64,000 nucleotides of DNA, from assembly GCA_958295735.1 (NCBI GenBank), contig OY282369.1, forward strand, positions 1,038,161 through 1,102,160, given 5' to 3'. Source of the stretch: an uncultured Candidatus Cenarchaeum sp. GTDB taxonomy: Archaea; Thermoproteota; Nitrososphaeria; Nitrososphaerales; Nitrosopumilaceae. Within the stretch, counting starts at the first letter, position 1. Each line of letters starts with the position of its first letter. The position numbers and the translations under genes are program-made. The notes under the pieces are model-generated. The model saw only the letters and a list, made by a program, of their open reading frames with translations. It was not told the DNA's origin and made no database searches. Of this stretch, positions 42,336 to 50,847 are shown piece after piece.

Positions 42336-43604
42336 GAAAAGGGCGACTACAACCACCCGTCGCTGGACATCGTGGGCTCGCGCGGGGCGGAGCTGGCGGG
42401 AAAGAAGGCCGTGCTGTGCGTCTCGGGAAGCGTGGCCGCGTACAAGGCCATAGAGCTGGCCAGGCTCCTCATGCGGCACGGCGCCGAGGTGACGTGCGTG
42501 GCCAGCGCGGCCGCCACGAGGCTGGTGCGGCCCGAGTACTTCAGGTGGGCCACGGGCAGGCCCGCCGTCACCAGGCTGACCGGCGGCATGGAGCACGTGA
42601 GGCTGGCGGACTTCGGCAGGGCGGACGTCATAGTGGCGTACCCCGCGACCGCCAACACGCTGGGCATGCTGGCCAACGGCATCGACGACACGCCGGTCTC
42701 CACCGTGCTCACCGTGGGGCTCGGGGCCGGCATGCCGGTGCTGGTCTGCCCCGCGATGCACGCGTCCATGTACGGGAACGCGGCGGTGCGCCGCAACGTG
42801 GAGTTCCTCCGCGGCAGGGCGGAGGTGGTGGGCCCCCGCATGGAGGAGGGCAAGGCCATGGCGGCCGAGCCCGAGGAGGTCCTGGAGAGGGTGCTGGCGC
42901 GGCTGGGGCGCTCCCCCGAGCTGGCGGGCAGGAGCGTGCTGATGACGGCGGGGCCGACGGCCGAGCCCATAGACCCCGTGAGGTCGATAACCAGCAGGAG
43001 CACCGGCAGGACGGGGGCGCTGCTGGCGCGGGAGCTCGTGGCCGCCGGCTGCTCCGTCACCATGGTGTACGGGCCGGGCTCGGAGGAGCCCCCCGCGGGC
43101 GCGAGGGTCGTGCGGGTGACCACCGTAAAGGAGATGGACGGGGCCGTCCGCGGGGAGATGGCCGGGAAAAAATTCGACATACTGGTGATGGCCGCCGCCG
43201 CCGCCGACTATACCGTGAAGCGCCCGCGAAAGGCCAAGATCGACAGCGGGGCGGAGAGGATGACGCTGGAGCTGGAGAGGGCGCCAAAGATCATACTGCG
43301 GGCCAGGGAGGCGCAGCGGGGGGCCCTCCTGGTGGGGTTCAAGGCGGTAGTAGGCGCGACCCGAGAGGGGCTGGAGCGCGGGGCGCTGGAAGGGATGCGG
43401 CGGTCGGGCGCCGACATGGTGGTGGCCAACGACGTGGGCGACCCCAGGTACGCGGGGAACCCGCGCAGCAACAGCGTGCTCATAATGACGCGGGGCGGGA
43501 GGAAGAGGCGGACGGGATGGCAGAAAAAGGAGCGGATAGCCGCCGCCGTAAGGGCCGAGATCGGCAGGGAGATGGGCCGGCGGGCAAGGGAGGGGGGCGG
43601 CTGA
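42102..43604 (+). CDS. coaBC: Bifunctional phosphopantothenoylcysteine decarboxylase/synthetase with repeat N-terminus
   Basis: A 500-residue CoaBC. The decarboxylase flavoprotein domain shows VLCVSGSVAAYKAIELARLL, VIVAYPATANTLGMLANGID and VCPAMHASMYGN; the synthetase domain shows VLMTAGPTAEPIDPVRSITS and LVMAAAAADYTVKRPRKAKI. The enzyme makes 4-phosphopantetheine from phosphopantothenate and cysteine. The first 75 residues are unusual: an Ala/Lys/Gly/Ser low-complexity repeat (AKAAGSGAKAAGSG) encoded by 18-21 base units between 42102 and 42340. GTG 42102 follows the panB stop by two bases; translation from an internal GTG nearer the conserved domain (YNHPSLDIVGSRGAELAG) is possible but no better start is visible. 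Confidence 0.93.
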   Translation: MAKAAGSGAKAAGSGAGAKAAGSGAKAAGSGAKAAAAGSRAGSRRGPRSSGRSGRAKAAAAGSRAGAKAAGSRAKAAPEKGDYNHPSLDIVGSRGAELAGKKAVLCVSGSVAAYKAIELARLLMRHGAEVTCVASAAATRLVRPEYFRWATGRPAVTRLTGGMEHVRLADFGRADVIVAYPATANTLGMLANGIDDTPVSTVLTVGLGAGMPVLVCPAMHASMYGNAAVRRNVEFLRGRAEVVGPRMEEGKAMAAEPEEVLERVLARLGRSPELAGRSVLMTAGPTAEPIDPVRSITSRSTGRTGALLARELVAAGCSVTMVYGPGSEEPPAGARVVRVTTVKEMDGAVRGEMAGKKFDILVMAAAAADYTVKRPRKAKIDSGAERMTLELERAPKIILRAREAQRGALLVGFKAVVGATREGLERGALEGMRRSGADMVVANDVGDPRYAGNPRSNSVLIMTRGGRKRRTGWQKKERIAAAVRAEIGREMGRRAREGGG

Positions 43605-43636
43605 GCAGCAGGAGGCCGCGGCGGGAGGCCATAAGC

Positions 43637-44761
43637 GTGGAGCCCGAGGTCGCGCGGTGGCTCATAACGGGCAGCGGCTGGGAGATCGGGGAGCTGGCGA
43701 AAAAGATCCGGGTCCCCGAGCCGCGGATCAGGGGCTGGATGGAGGGGGAGAAGATCAGCCTGCCGCAACTGGAAAGGCTGGCGGGGCGCGTAAAGCGGCC
43801 CGTCGCGCTGTTCCTGCTGGAAAAGCCGCTCGAGGAGGGCGAGGCGACGGACTACAGGATGCTCGCCGGCGCGGACAAGAAGCGCCTGTCCCACGAGACC
43901 GTCGTGTCGATCAGGAAGGCGCGCTGGCTGCAGTCGGTCGCGGCGGAGATGATGGGAAGGATGGGGACGGGCACGCGGCCTATGATCGGATCCGTAACGA
44001 CGCGGGACGGGCCCGGGGAGGCGGCCAGAAGGGAGATGGAACGGCTCGGGGCCGCGGCACCCCAGCGCCTCAAGGCATCCAACGCCCGCGATTTATACAA
44101 GGAGCTGAGGGCCGCCGTGGAATCCCTCAACGTGCCGGTGTTCCAGGCGCCCATTGACGTAAGACAGGTGCGCGGGCTCGCGCTCTCGGCCGAGGAGCCG
44201 AACGCGATACTGGTGAGCAGCAGGGACGGGCACGAGGCCAGGGCGTTCACGCTGCTCCACGAATACGGGCACCTGCTGCTGCGGGAGGGCGACGGGATGT
44301 GCACCCCCGCGGCGGACGAAGCGGACGGCAGGCGGGGGAAGAAGGCGGAGCGGTGGTGCAACGCGTTCGCGGCGGAGGCGCTCATGCCGGAGCGGGAGTT
44401 CCGAGGAGAGCTCCGCGGGCGCGAAGGCGAGGGCGCGGGCGCGCGGGAAACGGTCGGGCGGCTGGCGAAAAGGTTCAGGGCGGGCAGGAGGGCGGCCGCG
44501 CTGCGCGCCGTGAAGGTAGCGGGCAAGGGGCGGGCGGGCGACTACCGGCGCCTCTTGGAGGAGCTTCCGGGCGGAAGGGCGCGCGGGGCCGGAGGGGGCG
44601 GCTCGAGCGAGGCCGAGAGGTGCGCGGGCGAGAGGGGGAGCATGTTCGTCTCGCTGGTCTTCGAGGCGTACGGGCGCGGAGAGATCACCACCAAGGACGT
44701 GATCGACTTCTTGGGGGTCGGCCTGAAGCAGGTAGACGAGGTGCGGGGGGCCGCGGGCTGA
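43637..44761 (+). CDS. HTH domain plus ImmA/IrrE-like (M78) metallopeptidase
   Basis: A 374-residue protein. Residues 1-60 form an XRE-type helix-turn-helix (SGWEIGELAKKIRVPEPRIR) and the C-terminal half carries the zinc peptidase motif FTLLHEYGHLLLREG (HExxH) followed by WCNAFAAEALMPEREF. This fusion is known from bacterial and archaeal regulators that cleave repressors or act with toxins and mobile elements. GTG 43637 (MEPEVARWLITG) is the only sensible start between the coaBC stop and the HTH. It is probably cotranscribed with coaBC. The frameshifted gene that follows might be its partner, but I cannot identify it. Confidence 0.85.
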   Translation: MEPEVARWLITGSGWEIGELAKKIRVPEPRIRGWMEGEKISLPQLERLAGRVKRPVALFLLEKPLEEGEATDYRMLAGADKKRLSHETVVSIRKARWLQSVAAEMMGRMGTGTRPMIGSVTTRDGPGEAARREMERLGAAAPQRLKASNARDLYKELRAAVESLNVPVFQAPIDVRQVRGLALSAEEPNAILVSSRDGHEARAFTLLHEYGHLLLREGDGMCTPAADEADGRRGKKAERWCNAFAAEALMPEREFRGELRGREGEGAGARETVGRLAKRFRAGRRAAALRAVKVAGKGRAGDYRRLLEELPGGRARGAGGGGSSEAERCAGERGSMFVSLVFEAYGRGEITTKDVIDFLGVGLKQVDEVRGAAG

Positions 44762-44838
44762 CGCGGGCGGCCTGGACCGTCCCCGGGCGCGGCGGGCGGC
44801 GTGGGAGAGGAGGCAAGCACGCGGAGGTGGAAAACGTA

Positions 44839-44847
44839 CGATAATAA
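44839..44847 (+). promoter_or_regulatory. TATA box for the frameshifted gene
   Basis: CGATAATAA about 26 bases before ATG 44870, favouring that start over the longer frame from 44801. Confidence 0.5.
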
Positions 44848-44869
44848 CGGAGGCGCCTACGTGGTGAGC

Positions 44870-45951
44870 ATGGCGCCGTCCGGCCTCCCGCCCGGCCTGG
44901 CCTCCGCCTTGGACGGCCGGCTGAAAAGTCGCAGGGCCGTCAAGGTGCAGTGCCTGCTGTCGGACTCGGACGCGGCCGAGATGATAGAAAAGGCGCGGCT
45001 CCCCGGCGGGTGGACGGCGCGGGGCAGACTCGCGGAGTACGGCGGCTTTCGGCACGGCGAATTCGAGGTGAGCGACGGGGGAGGCCGGCGGGGATCCTCC
45101 ACACGGTGCAGGCGGGCGACGAGCTGTACGCCGCGACCGGCGACGGGGCGGCGTTCTTTTCAAAATACGCGTCCCGCATAATCAAGAGCCTGCACCCGCG
45201 CATCATAGCCGCGGCGGTCAACTCGGAAACGGTGCGCAAGTTACTCCAGGATTACGAAAAGGACACCGGCAGGCGGTTGAACCCCAAGGAGTACGTCAAG
45301 AAGAAGGGCCGCGGGGCAAGGCTCGAAACCGAAAGAAGGCGGATCCCGCGCGGCGCGGCGGGGGGCCGCGGCACCGTGGGGGACGTGTTCGCGGATGCCG
45401 GGGACGGCGGCGGGTACGTCGACCGCGTGAGGGTGTTCTCCGGGCCGGAGTCGAGCCCGGACCTGGACCTGTCCGTGTCGCGCAGGGGGCTGGTGTCGGT
45501 GCACGCGGGAACGTTCGAAGACGTCTTCGCCTGGCTGCTGCGCCCCGTGGCGAGGAAGGGGATGGAAAGCAGGGAGATGTTCGGCGGGCGGGGCAGGAGC
45601 GAGACAAAAGGCGGGGAGCCGATGCCGCTCCTCGTGGACTTTGGCGCGGGCGTCTTCCGGGACGGCCGGACGAGGAAGGAGTTCGCGCGGATCATGGAAA
45701 GGTACCCGAACTGCAACTATTCCGTGATGCACGAGGGGTACCACGTCTACGTGTCCGTCCTGGACAGGAACGACTACTCGGCGTTCTCCATAAGGACCGT
45801 GGGCGGCAGCGGGCTGCTGATAATACCGCAGATCAGGTGCTCGGCCGCGTCGCTCATGAGGTTCTCGGAGTTCCTCACCGGGTCGTTCAGGGAGGGGGAG
45901 ATCCGGGACTACGCGGAGGCCGCGCGCCGCCGCCCTGCACGAATTCGGTGA
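44870..45951 (+). pseudogene. Frameshifted hypothetical gene
   Basis: Frame one starts MAPSGLPPGLASALDGRLKS and runs to about FRHGEFEVSDGG; near 45080, in a G-rich run, frame two takes over with AGILHTVQAGDELYAATGDG and continues through SKYASRIIKSLHPRIIAAAV, CNYSVMHEGYHVYVSVLDRN and RCSAASLMRFSEFLTG. Both halves look like real protein, so one base has been gained or lost (or the run was misread). No family recognised. The last residues (RRRPARIR) run into an IS630 relic, so the natural end may have been lost. Confidence 0.55.
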
Positions 45952-46192
45952 TCTCCACCTTTACCATCCTGGGCAGGCCGGGGCGGGGAAAATCGTCCAG
46001 GCCCTGCAGCCCGTCCCGCAGGTAGCGCTTGTGCCATTCCTCGATCGTGCCCTGCTGCTCCATCATGTCATGCGCGGCTTTCTCGTAGCTTGACCCGCTG
46101 ATCTCGATCTGGCAGATCGCGAGAATCTTCGTCATCTTGCGCACGTTCTTTTCCGTGCGGAGGGCGCGCTTGAGCTCCTCGTCGGTCAGCAT
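45943..46192 (-). pseudogene. IS630-family transposase relic (N-terminal part)
   Basis: The minus strand reads MLTDEELKRALRTEKNVRKM ... GTIEEWHKRYLRDGLQGLDD and ends after FPRPGLPRMVKVEITEFV: the helix-turn-helix end and the linker W-x-x-R/Y-x-x-x-G-x-x-G-L-x-D typical of IS630 transposases. The catalytic domain is missing, so this is a truncated remnant. Confidence 0.65.
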
Positions 46193-46414
46193 GCCGCGTC
46201 GGCAAAAATAGTCCAAATTAATGTTCCCGGCCTCCCGGAAGGGCTTTCCCGCCGCCGCGCGATGCGGGCGGGCGGCCCGCCGGCGGGGGGCGCGGGAGCC
46301 GGCCGGCCGCGGCGCCCCGCGCCGCGGGGGGCCCGGTTTCTCGTGCGCCTTCCCCGCGGCGGGGGGCTTGCGGCGCGGGCTCCCGCGGGGCCGCCGGGGG
46401 GCGGATGCAAGGCT

Positions 46415-46422
46415 TGTATATG
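46415..46422 (+). promoter_or_regulatory. TATA box for the PP-loop gene
   Basis: TGTATATG about 24 bases before ATG 46442. Confidence 0.55.
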
Positions 46423-46441
46423 GCCGGCGCGGCCGGGCCGC

Positions 46442-47464
46442 ATGCCGGGAGGGGAGGGCAAGAAGAAGAAGGTCGTGGCCCTGCTGTCCGGCGGCCTGGA
46501 CAGCCAGCTGGCGGTGAAGATGATGCAGAAGCAGGGCTTCGAGGTCTCGGCCGTGGCCATAAAGACGCCGTTCTGCGACTTTGACTGCGGGAGGGGCTGC
46601 GGCTTTGAGATCCGCGGGAGGGCCGACGACCTCGGGGTCGACCTCAAGACGGTGTACCTGGGCGAGGAGTACATACGCATGCTGAAGGGCCCCAAGCACG
46701 GCTTCGGCGCCGGCATGAACCCGTGCATAGACTGCCGCGCCATGATGTTCGAGGCCGCCAAGGAGAGGATGGCCGAGATCGGCGCCGAGTTCGTCATATC
46801 CGGGGAGGTCCTCGGCCAGAGGCCCATGAGCCAGCACGGGCCCGCGCTGCGCACCATAGAGCGCGAGTCGGGGCTGGAGGGCAAGATCGTGCGCCCGCTC
46901 TCCGCCGCGCTGCTGCCGCCGACGGATCCCGAGCGGGACGGCCTCATACGCAGGGAGGACCTCGGGATGATACGCGGGAGGAGGCGCAAGGACCAGCTCG
47001 GCATGGCAAAAGAGTACGGGATAGAGGATCCGCCCAACGCGGGGGGCGGCTGCCTCCTGACGGATCCGGCCTTCGGGCGCAGGGCAAAGGACCTGTTCGC
47101 GCACACGCCGGATCCCACCGTCAACGACATCGACCTGCTCAAGGTCGGCAGGCACTTCAGGCTGGACGCGTCCGCCAAGCTCGTGGTGGGCAGGGACCAC
47201 AAGGAGAACCAGGTGATCGGGGCGCTGGCCCTGCCCGGCGACGTTCTGCTCGAGGTCAGGGACCACGTGGGCCCCACGTCGCTGCTGCGCGGCCCCGGCG
47301 CGGCCGCGCACGAGGGGACGGCCGCCGCCGTGACCGTGAGGTATTCCGACGCGCCGGACGGGGAGGGCTGCGCCGTGTCGGTGACGCGCGCGGGCGGCGA
47401 AAAGGCGGAGATCACGGCCGAGGGCGCGGCCGAGGGCAGCTACGCGCGGTACAGGCTGTCCTAG
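46442..47464 (+). CDS. PP-loop tRNA sulfurtransferase, MnmA/ThiI-like
   Basis: A 340-residue protein with the PP-loop VVALLSGGLDSQLAVKMM at residues 9-27, a cysteine-rich segment CDFDCGRGCGF, then NPCIDCRAMMFEAAKERM and GGGCLLTDPAFGRRAKDLF. These features are found in archaeal MnmA/ThiI-related thiouridine synthases, which adenylate a tRNA uridine and replace its oxygen by sulfur with the help of cysteines. The exact tRNA position is not evident. The open frame extends 60 codons upstream, but ATG 46442 is chosen because a TATA box lies 24 bases before it and the family starts just before the PP-loop. Confidence 0.78.
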   Translation: MPGGEGKKKKVVALLSGGLDSQLAVKMMQKQGFEVSAVAIKTPFCDFDCGRGCGFEIRGRADDLGVDLKTVYLGEEYIRMLKGPKHGFGAGMNPCIDCRAMMFEAAKERMAEIGAEFVISGEVLGQRPMSQHGPALRTIERESGLEGKIVRPLSAALLPPTDPERDGLIRREDLGMIRGRRRKDQLGMAKEYGIEDPPNAGGGCLLTDPAFGRRAKDLFAHTPDPTVNDIDLLKVGRHFRLDASAKLVVGRDHKENQVIGALALPGDVLLEVRDHVGPTSLLRGPGAAAHEGTAAAVTVRYSDAPDGEGCAVSVTRAGGEKAEITAEGAAEGSYARYRLS

Positions 47465-47632
47465 GCGGCGGTTCCCTGTCCCCGGAAGGGCGGCGCGGGC
47501 CCGCGCGCCCGGTGGGAACGCGCCGCCGGAACGCATCCCGCGCGGCCCCGGTTTCACGCCGGGAGGACCGCCGCGGGCGCGGGGCGGGCCGGCAAGGCGC
47601 ATCCCGCGGCGGCCGCGGCGAAGCGGCCCCCC

Positions 47633-47755
47633 GCGCCCGAAATCCGGGCCGCGGGGCGAGCCGCCAAAATACGGTCCGCCCCACAACCGCGCCCGCGGCG
47701 GGGCGGTTTTCCGCGCCCGAAATCCGGGTTATGAGACGGACTGCCAGAATAGAAT
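47633..47755. repeat. Diverged direct repeat upstream of sepF
   Basis: CGCGCCCGAAATCCGGG occurs at about 47633 and 47711, each followed by a related stretch (GCCGCCAAAATAC and CTGCCAGAATAG). It looks like an old local duplication of the promoter region. Confidence 0.5.
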
Positions 47756-48066
47756 GGTTTTTGAGCAAGGGGATCGCATTCCGGCCGATGCAAAAGCACG
47801 AGGCCCCCACGTACCTGAAGGCCATGACCATAAGGGATCCGAGCGACGTCCACGCGATAAAGGAGGACATACGGAGGGGGCTCATACTGATACTGCGTGT
47901 CACCCCGCTGGCGCGCAAGGACGTGGACCAGCTGCGCGGGGTGGTGGAGGACCTGCACACCATGGCGAAGGCCTCGGGGGCGGACGTTGCGAGGTTGGGC
48001 GAGGAGAGGATCATAGTGGCGCCCACCAACGTCAAGATCTGGAGGCCCGAGTACGATCTAAAGTAG
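47731..48066 (+). CDS. sepF: SepF-like cell division protein
   Basis: The product (111 residues from ATG 47731, or 92 from ATG 47788) carries a SepF core: YLKAMTIRDPSDVHAIKEDI, LILILRVTPLARKDVDQLRG and GEERIIVAPTNVKIWRP. SepF is the membrane anchor of FtsZ in many archaea. The segment RIEWFLSKGIAF at the longer N-terminus could be an amphipathic membrane-targeting helix, which favours 47731; however the upstream bases partly repeat those at 47633-47677, so 47788 (MQKHEAPTYLKAM) remains possible. Confidence 0.8.
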   Translation: MRRTARIEWFLSKGIAFRPMQKHEAPTYLKAMTIRDPSDVHAIKEDIRRGLILILRVTPLARKDVDQLRGVVEDLHTMAKASGADVARLGEERIIVAPTNVKIWRPEYDLK

Positions 48067-48202
48067 GGACGGCCGCGGCGCGCCGCCGCGGGGGCGCTTC
48101 GGGAACGCGGGGCCGCCGAGGCGCGGGGGGGGCCGGGAGCAGGCCGCGCCCCGCCGGCGCTGCGCGGCCGCGGGCCGCCGCGGCGGGGCCGGCCGCGCCC
48201 CG

Positions 48203-50146
48203 CTAGAACAGCCTCATTGACTCCTGGACCTGCGGGTTGTGGGCGGGCACGCGGTACATGCGCCGTATGGACGCGGCCAGGTTCTCGCTCTTGCGGCGCT
48301 CGCCGTGGTTCACCAGGACGCGGCGCAGCTTTGGCCGCAGCCTCTTGACGAAGGAGAGCAGCTGGTTGTAGTCGCTGTGGCCGCTGAACCCGTCGAGCTT
48401 TTCCATCCCGCAGTTGATGTTCACGACCTCCACCTTGCCCTCCCTGCCCATCAGCGAGACCTGCCTGGCGCCGTCCATCACGCGGCGGCCCAGGGTGCCG
48501 TTCACCTGGTACGAGACGAACAGCACCTTGTTGCGCCGCACCGGGGCTATGCTCCGAAAGTACTCCAGCACGGGCCCGCCCTCCAGCATGCCGGAGGTGG
48601 CCAGCACTATGCACGGCAGGCCGTCCCGGAGCGCCTCCTCCCTCTTGTCCGCGTGCTCCACGTTGGTAAAGTACTCCGAGTCGAACGGGTTGTCGTCCGT
48701 CTCCAGTATCTTCTGCTTCAGCTCCCGCGCCAGGTACTCCGGGTGGGCCTCGTGTATGGCCGAGGCCTCCGATATCATCCCCTCCGTGAACACGGGCGCC
48801 TCGACCATCTCGCCGGACTTCATGTAGTGGTCGATGACCATCATTATCTCCTGGGCGCGGCCGACCGCCGGTATGGGTATGAGCACCTTGCCGTCGTCGG
48901 CGAGCGTGTGGTTCACCGCGTTTATGAACGCCGACTCGACCTCCTGCCGGGACGGCTGTATGTCCTCCTTCGCGCCGTACGTGCTCTCCACCAGCAGGGT
49001 CTCGACGCGCGGGAAGTTCCAGCTGGCCGCCTCGAACAGTATGCTCTTGCCGAACTTGATGTCGCCGCTGTACACGAAGTTGTGGTCGCCGCTCCCGATG
49101 TGGAAGTGGCACAGCGCCGAGCCCAGTATGTGGCCGGCGTTGGCGAGCACCAGCTTTATGTCCGGCGATATGTCGGTCACCGTCGAGTACGGCAGCGTTA
49201 TGGCCTGCCGCATTATCCGGCGGACGTCGCGCTCGGCGTACAGGGGGGCCCTGCCCTGCGCCGCGGCCACCTTGATGGCGTCCAGCTGTATGAGGTTCAT
49301 CATGGGCAGGGTCGGCTCGGTGCAGTACACGGGCCCCCTGTACCCGTACTTGCACAGCGCGGGCAGGAACCCCGTGTGGTCCAGGTGGGCGTGCCCTATC
49401 ACCACCGCGTCCAGCTCGTCCAGGGTTATCCCGGCCCAGTCCAGCCGCGGGTACGACTCGGAGGGGGCCGCGGCCCCCGGGTTTATCCCGCAGTCTATGA
49501 GCACGCGGCTGTCGGCCGTGGAGAGCAGCATGCACGAGCGGCCGACCTGCCCGAACCCCCCCAGGGCCAGCAGCGAGACCTCCGAGCGCTGCACCAGCCT
49601 GGGCCGGAATATGCCGTCGCCCACCGCCCGCAGCTGCTTGGAGCGGTCGGGCGCGGACGTGCCGAGGCTGTAGTTTATGGCGCGCATCGTGCTGGACGGG
49701 TTGGTGGTGGCCTTCCTCACGCGGAGCCTCCAGCCTATGCGCTCGGTCACGTCGGGGTGCGCGAACTCGGGCGCGTTCCTCTGGAGCAGCCAGGGCCGCT
49801 TGGCCTCCAGCGAGACCTCGCCGGTGGCCGTGTCGAAGAACGTCCCCTGGAGCTGCGCCTCGGCCGGGACGAGCTGCGCCAGCAGCCTGCGCGCCTCGGC
49901 CTCGCCCTTGCGCACCGACTCGTCCGTGCGCACCACTATGCGCTTCTTTATGGCGTTCACGAGGTCGGATATGATCTCGCCGTGCTCCAGCAGGTAGCGC
50001 GGCGCCTTGGTGTACAGCGCTATGCGGGGCCCCTCGTACTCTATGCGGGTGACGGCCGCCTCCCTGGACATCCTCCTGAGTATGGTGGCCATCATCCCCC
50101 CGGGCGGCGGGGGATCCCTCCTGGGCTGCGGCCTTCGTTGCGTCAT
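48203..50146 (-). CDS. fttA: KH and beta-CASP ribonuclease FttA (aCPSF1), archaeal transcription terminator
   Basis: A 647-residue protein: N-terminal KH-type domains (about 1-145), then a metallo-beta-lactamase core with LLALGGFGQVGRSCMLLSTA, the zinc motif IGHAHLDHTGFLP (HxHxDH) and ANAGHILGSALCHFHIG, a beta-CASP insert, and closing LATSGMLEGGPVLEYF and FSGHSDYNQLL. This is the archaeal CPSF73 homologue that cleaves nascent RNA and triggers transcription termination genome-wide. Length and domain order are normal. The gene starts three bases after the proteasome beta stop codon on the same strand, so the two share a transcript. An internal ATG at codon 18 is an alternative start. Confidence 0.95.
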   Translation of the reverse strand: MTQRRPQPRRDPPPPGGMMATILRRMSREAAVTRIEYEGPRIALYTKAPRYLLEHGEIISDLVNAIKKRIVVRTDESVRKGEAEARRLLAQLVPAEAQLQGTFFDTATGEVSLEAKRPWLLQRNAPEFAHPDVTERIGWRLRVRKATTNPSSTMRAINYSLGTSAPDRSKQLRAVGDGIFRPRLVQRSEVSLLALGGFGQVGRSCMLLSTADSRVLIDCGINPGAAAPSESYPRLDWAGITLDELDAVVIGHAHLDHTGFLPALCKYGYRGPVYCTEPTLPMMNLIQLDAIKVAAAQGRAPLYAERDVRRIMRQAITLPYSTVTDISPDIKLVLANAGHILGSALCHFHIGSGDHNFVYSGDIKFGKSILFEAASWNFPRVETLLVESTYGAKEDIQPSRQEVESAFINAVNHTLADDGKVLIPIPAVGRAQEIMMVIDHYMKSGEMVEAPVFTEGMISEASAIHEAHPEYLARELKQKILETDDNPFDSEYFTNVEHADKREEALRDGLPCIVLATSGMLEGGPVLEYFRSIAPVRRNKVLFVSYQVNGTLGRRVMDGARQVSLMGREGKVEVVNINCGMEKLDGFSGHSDYNQLLSFVKRLRPKLRRVLVNHGERRKSENLAASIRRMYRVPAHNPQVQESMRLF

Positions 50147-50149
50147 GCG

Positions 50150-50782
50150 CTATATCGCGACGACGGCCTTCCTCTGCTCCCCGGTCAGGAGGCGGAACCC
50201 CTCCCCGTCCACGACGGCCAGGTTGATGCCGTCGCCCGTGCCTATGTTCCTGGTTATGGCCGCCTTTACGGCCCGCAGCGCCAGGGCCTTGGCCTCCGCC
50301 ACGCCCATGCCGGGCGAGTAGCCCTCCTCCAGCGCGCCGTACGCGACGGGGGAGCCGCTGCCCGTGGTCACGTACGGCTTGGGCTCCACCGAGCCGAACA
50401 TGTCCACGTTGTACAGGGCCGGGCCGCCCGCGTCGAAGCCGCCCAGCAGCACGTCGGCCACGAACGGGTAGCCGCGGTTCTGGTGGAATATGAGCGAGGC
50501 CAGGCGGGCCATCGACCTCACCCGCATGGGGCCCCCCGCCCGTATCCTGTGCAGGCCCGCGTGGTACCGCAGCACGTCCACTATGTTCTGGGCGTCGGCC
50601 ACGCCGCCGGCCAGCGTCAGCCCCGCGTGCTCGTCTATGCGCTGTATCTTCATGGTGTTGTTGTTGGCGATGAAGTAGCCGGCGCTGGCCCTCATGTCGG
50701 CGCAGAGGACCACGCCGTCGCCCGCCCTTATCCCCACCGTGGTGGTTCCGTGCAGTACCTTGTCTTCCACTCCGCTGGCCAA
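50150..50782 (-). CDS. psmB: Proteasome subunit beta
   Basis: A 20S proteasome beta subunit: a short propeptide ends in Gly before the catalytic threonine (VLHG-TTTVGIRAGDGVVLCA), followed by Asp and Lys of the active site region (ADMRASAGYFIANNNTMKIQ), SGSPVAYGALEEGYSPGMGV and the C-terminal helices. It degrades proteins in the cytoplasm after self-processing. Two in-frame starts are possible: TTG 50782 (12-residue propeptide) and GTG 50770 (8 residues); a longer frame to 50863 would overlap the promoter. The promoter is shared with divergent egsA. Confidence 0.92.
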   Translation of the reverse strand: MASGVEDKVLHGTTTVGIRAGDGVVLCADMRASAGYFIANNNTMKIQRIDEHAGLTLAGGVADAQNIVDVLRYHAGLHRIRAGGPMRVRSMARLASLIFHQNRGYPFVADVLLGGFDAGGPALYNVDMFGSVEPKPYVTTGSGSPVAYGALEEGYSPGMGVAEAKALALRAVKAAITRNIGTGDGINLAVVDGEGFRLLTGEQRKAVVAI

Positions 50783-50816
50783 AAATACACCCGAGATGCC
50801 GCCGCTCCGGCCCACC

Positions 50817-50828
50817 CTTTTAAATAAC
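50817..50828. promoter_or_regulatory. Bidirectional TATA element between psmB and egsA
   Basis: CTTTTAAATAAC is the only AT-rich block between the divergent genes; it lies 25 bases before ATG 50848 on the plus strand and about 40 before TTG 50782 on the minus strand. Confidence 0.6.
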
Positions 50829-50847
50829 TTTGTCCGGGACGGCGGGC

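Noticed and set aside
47465-47730. Continuation of open frame linking the PP-loop gene to sepF
   Set aside because: The frame is open only because of high GC; it has no protein-like pattern and contains a diverged non-coding duplication.
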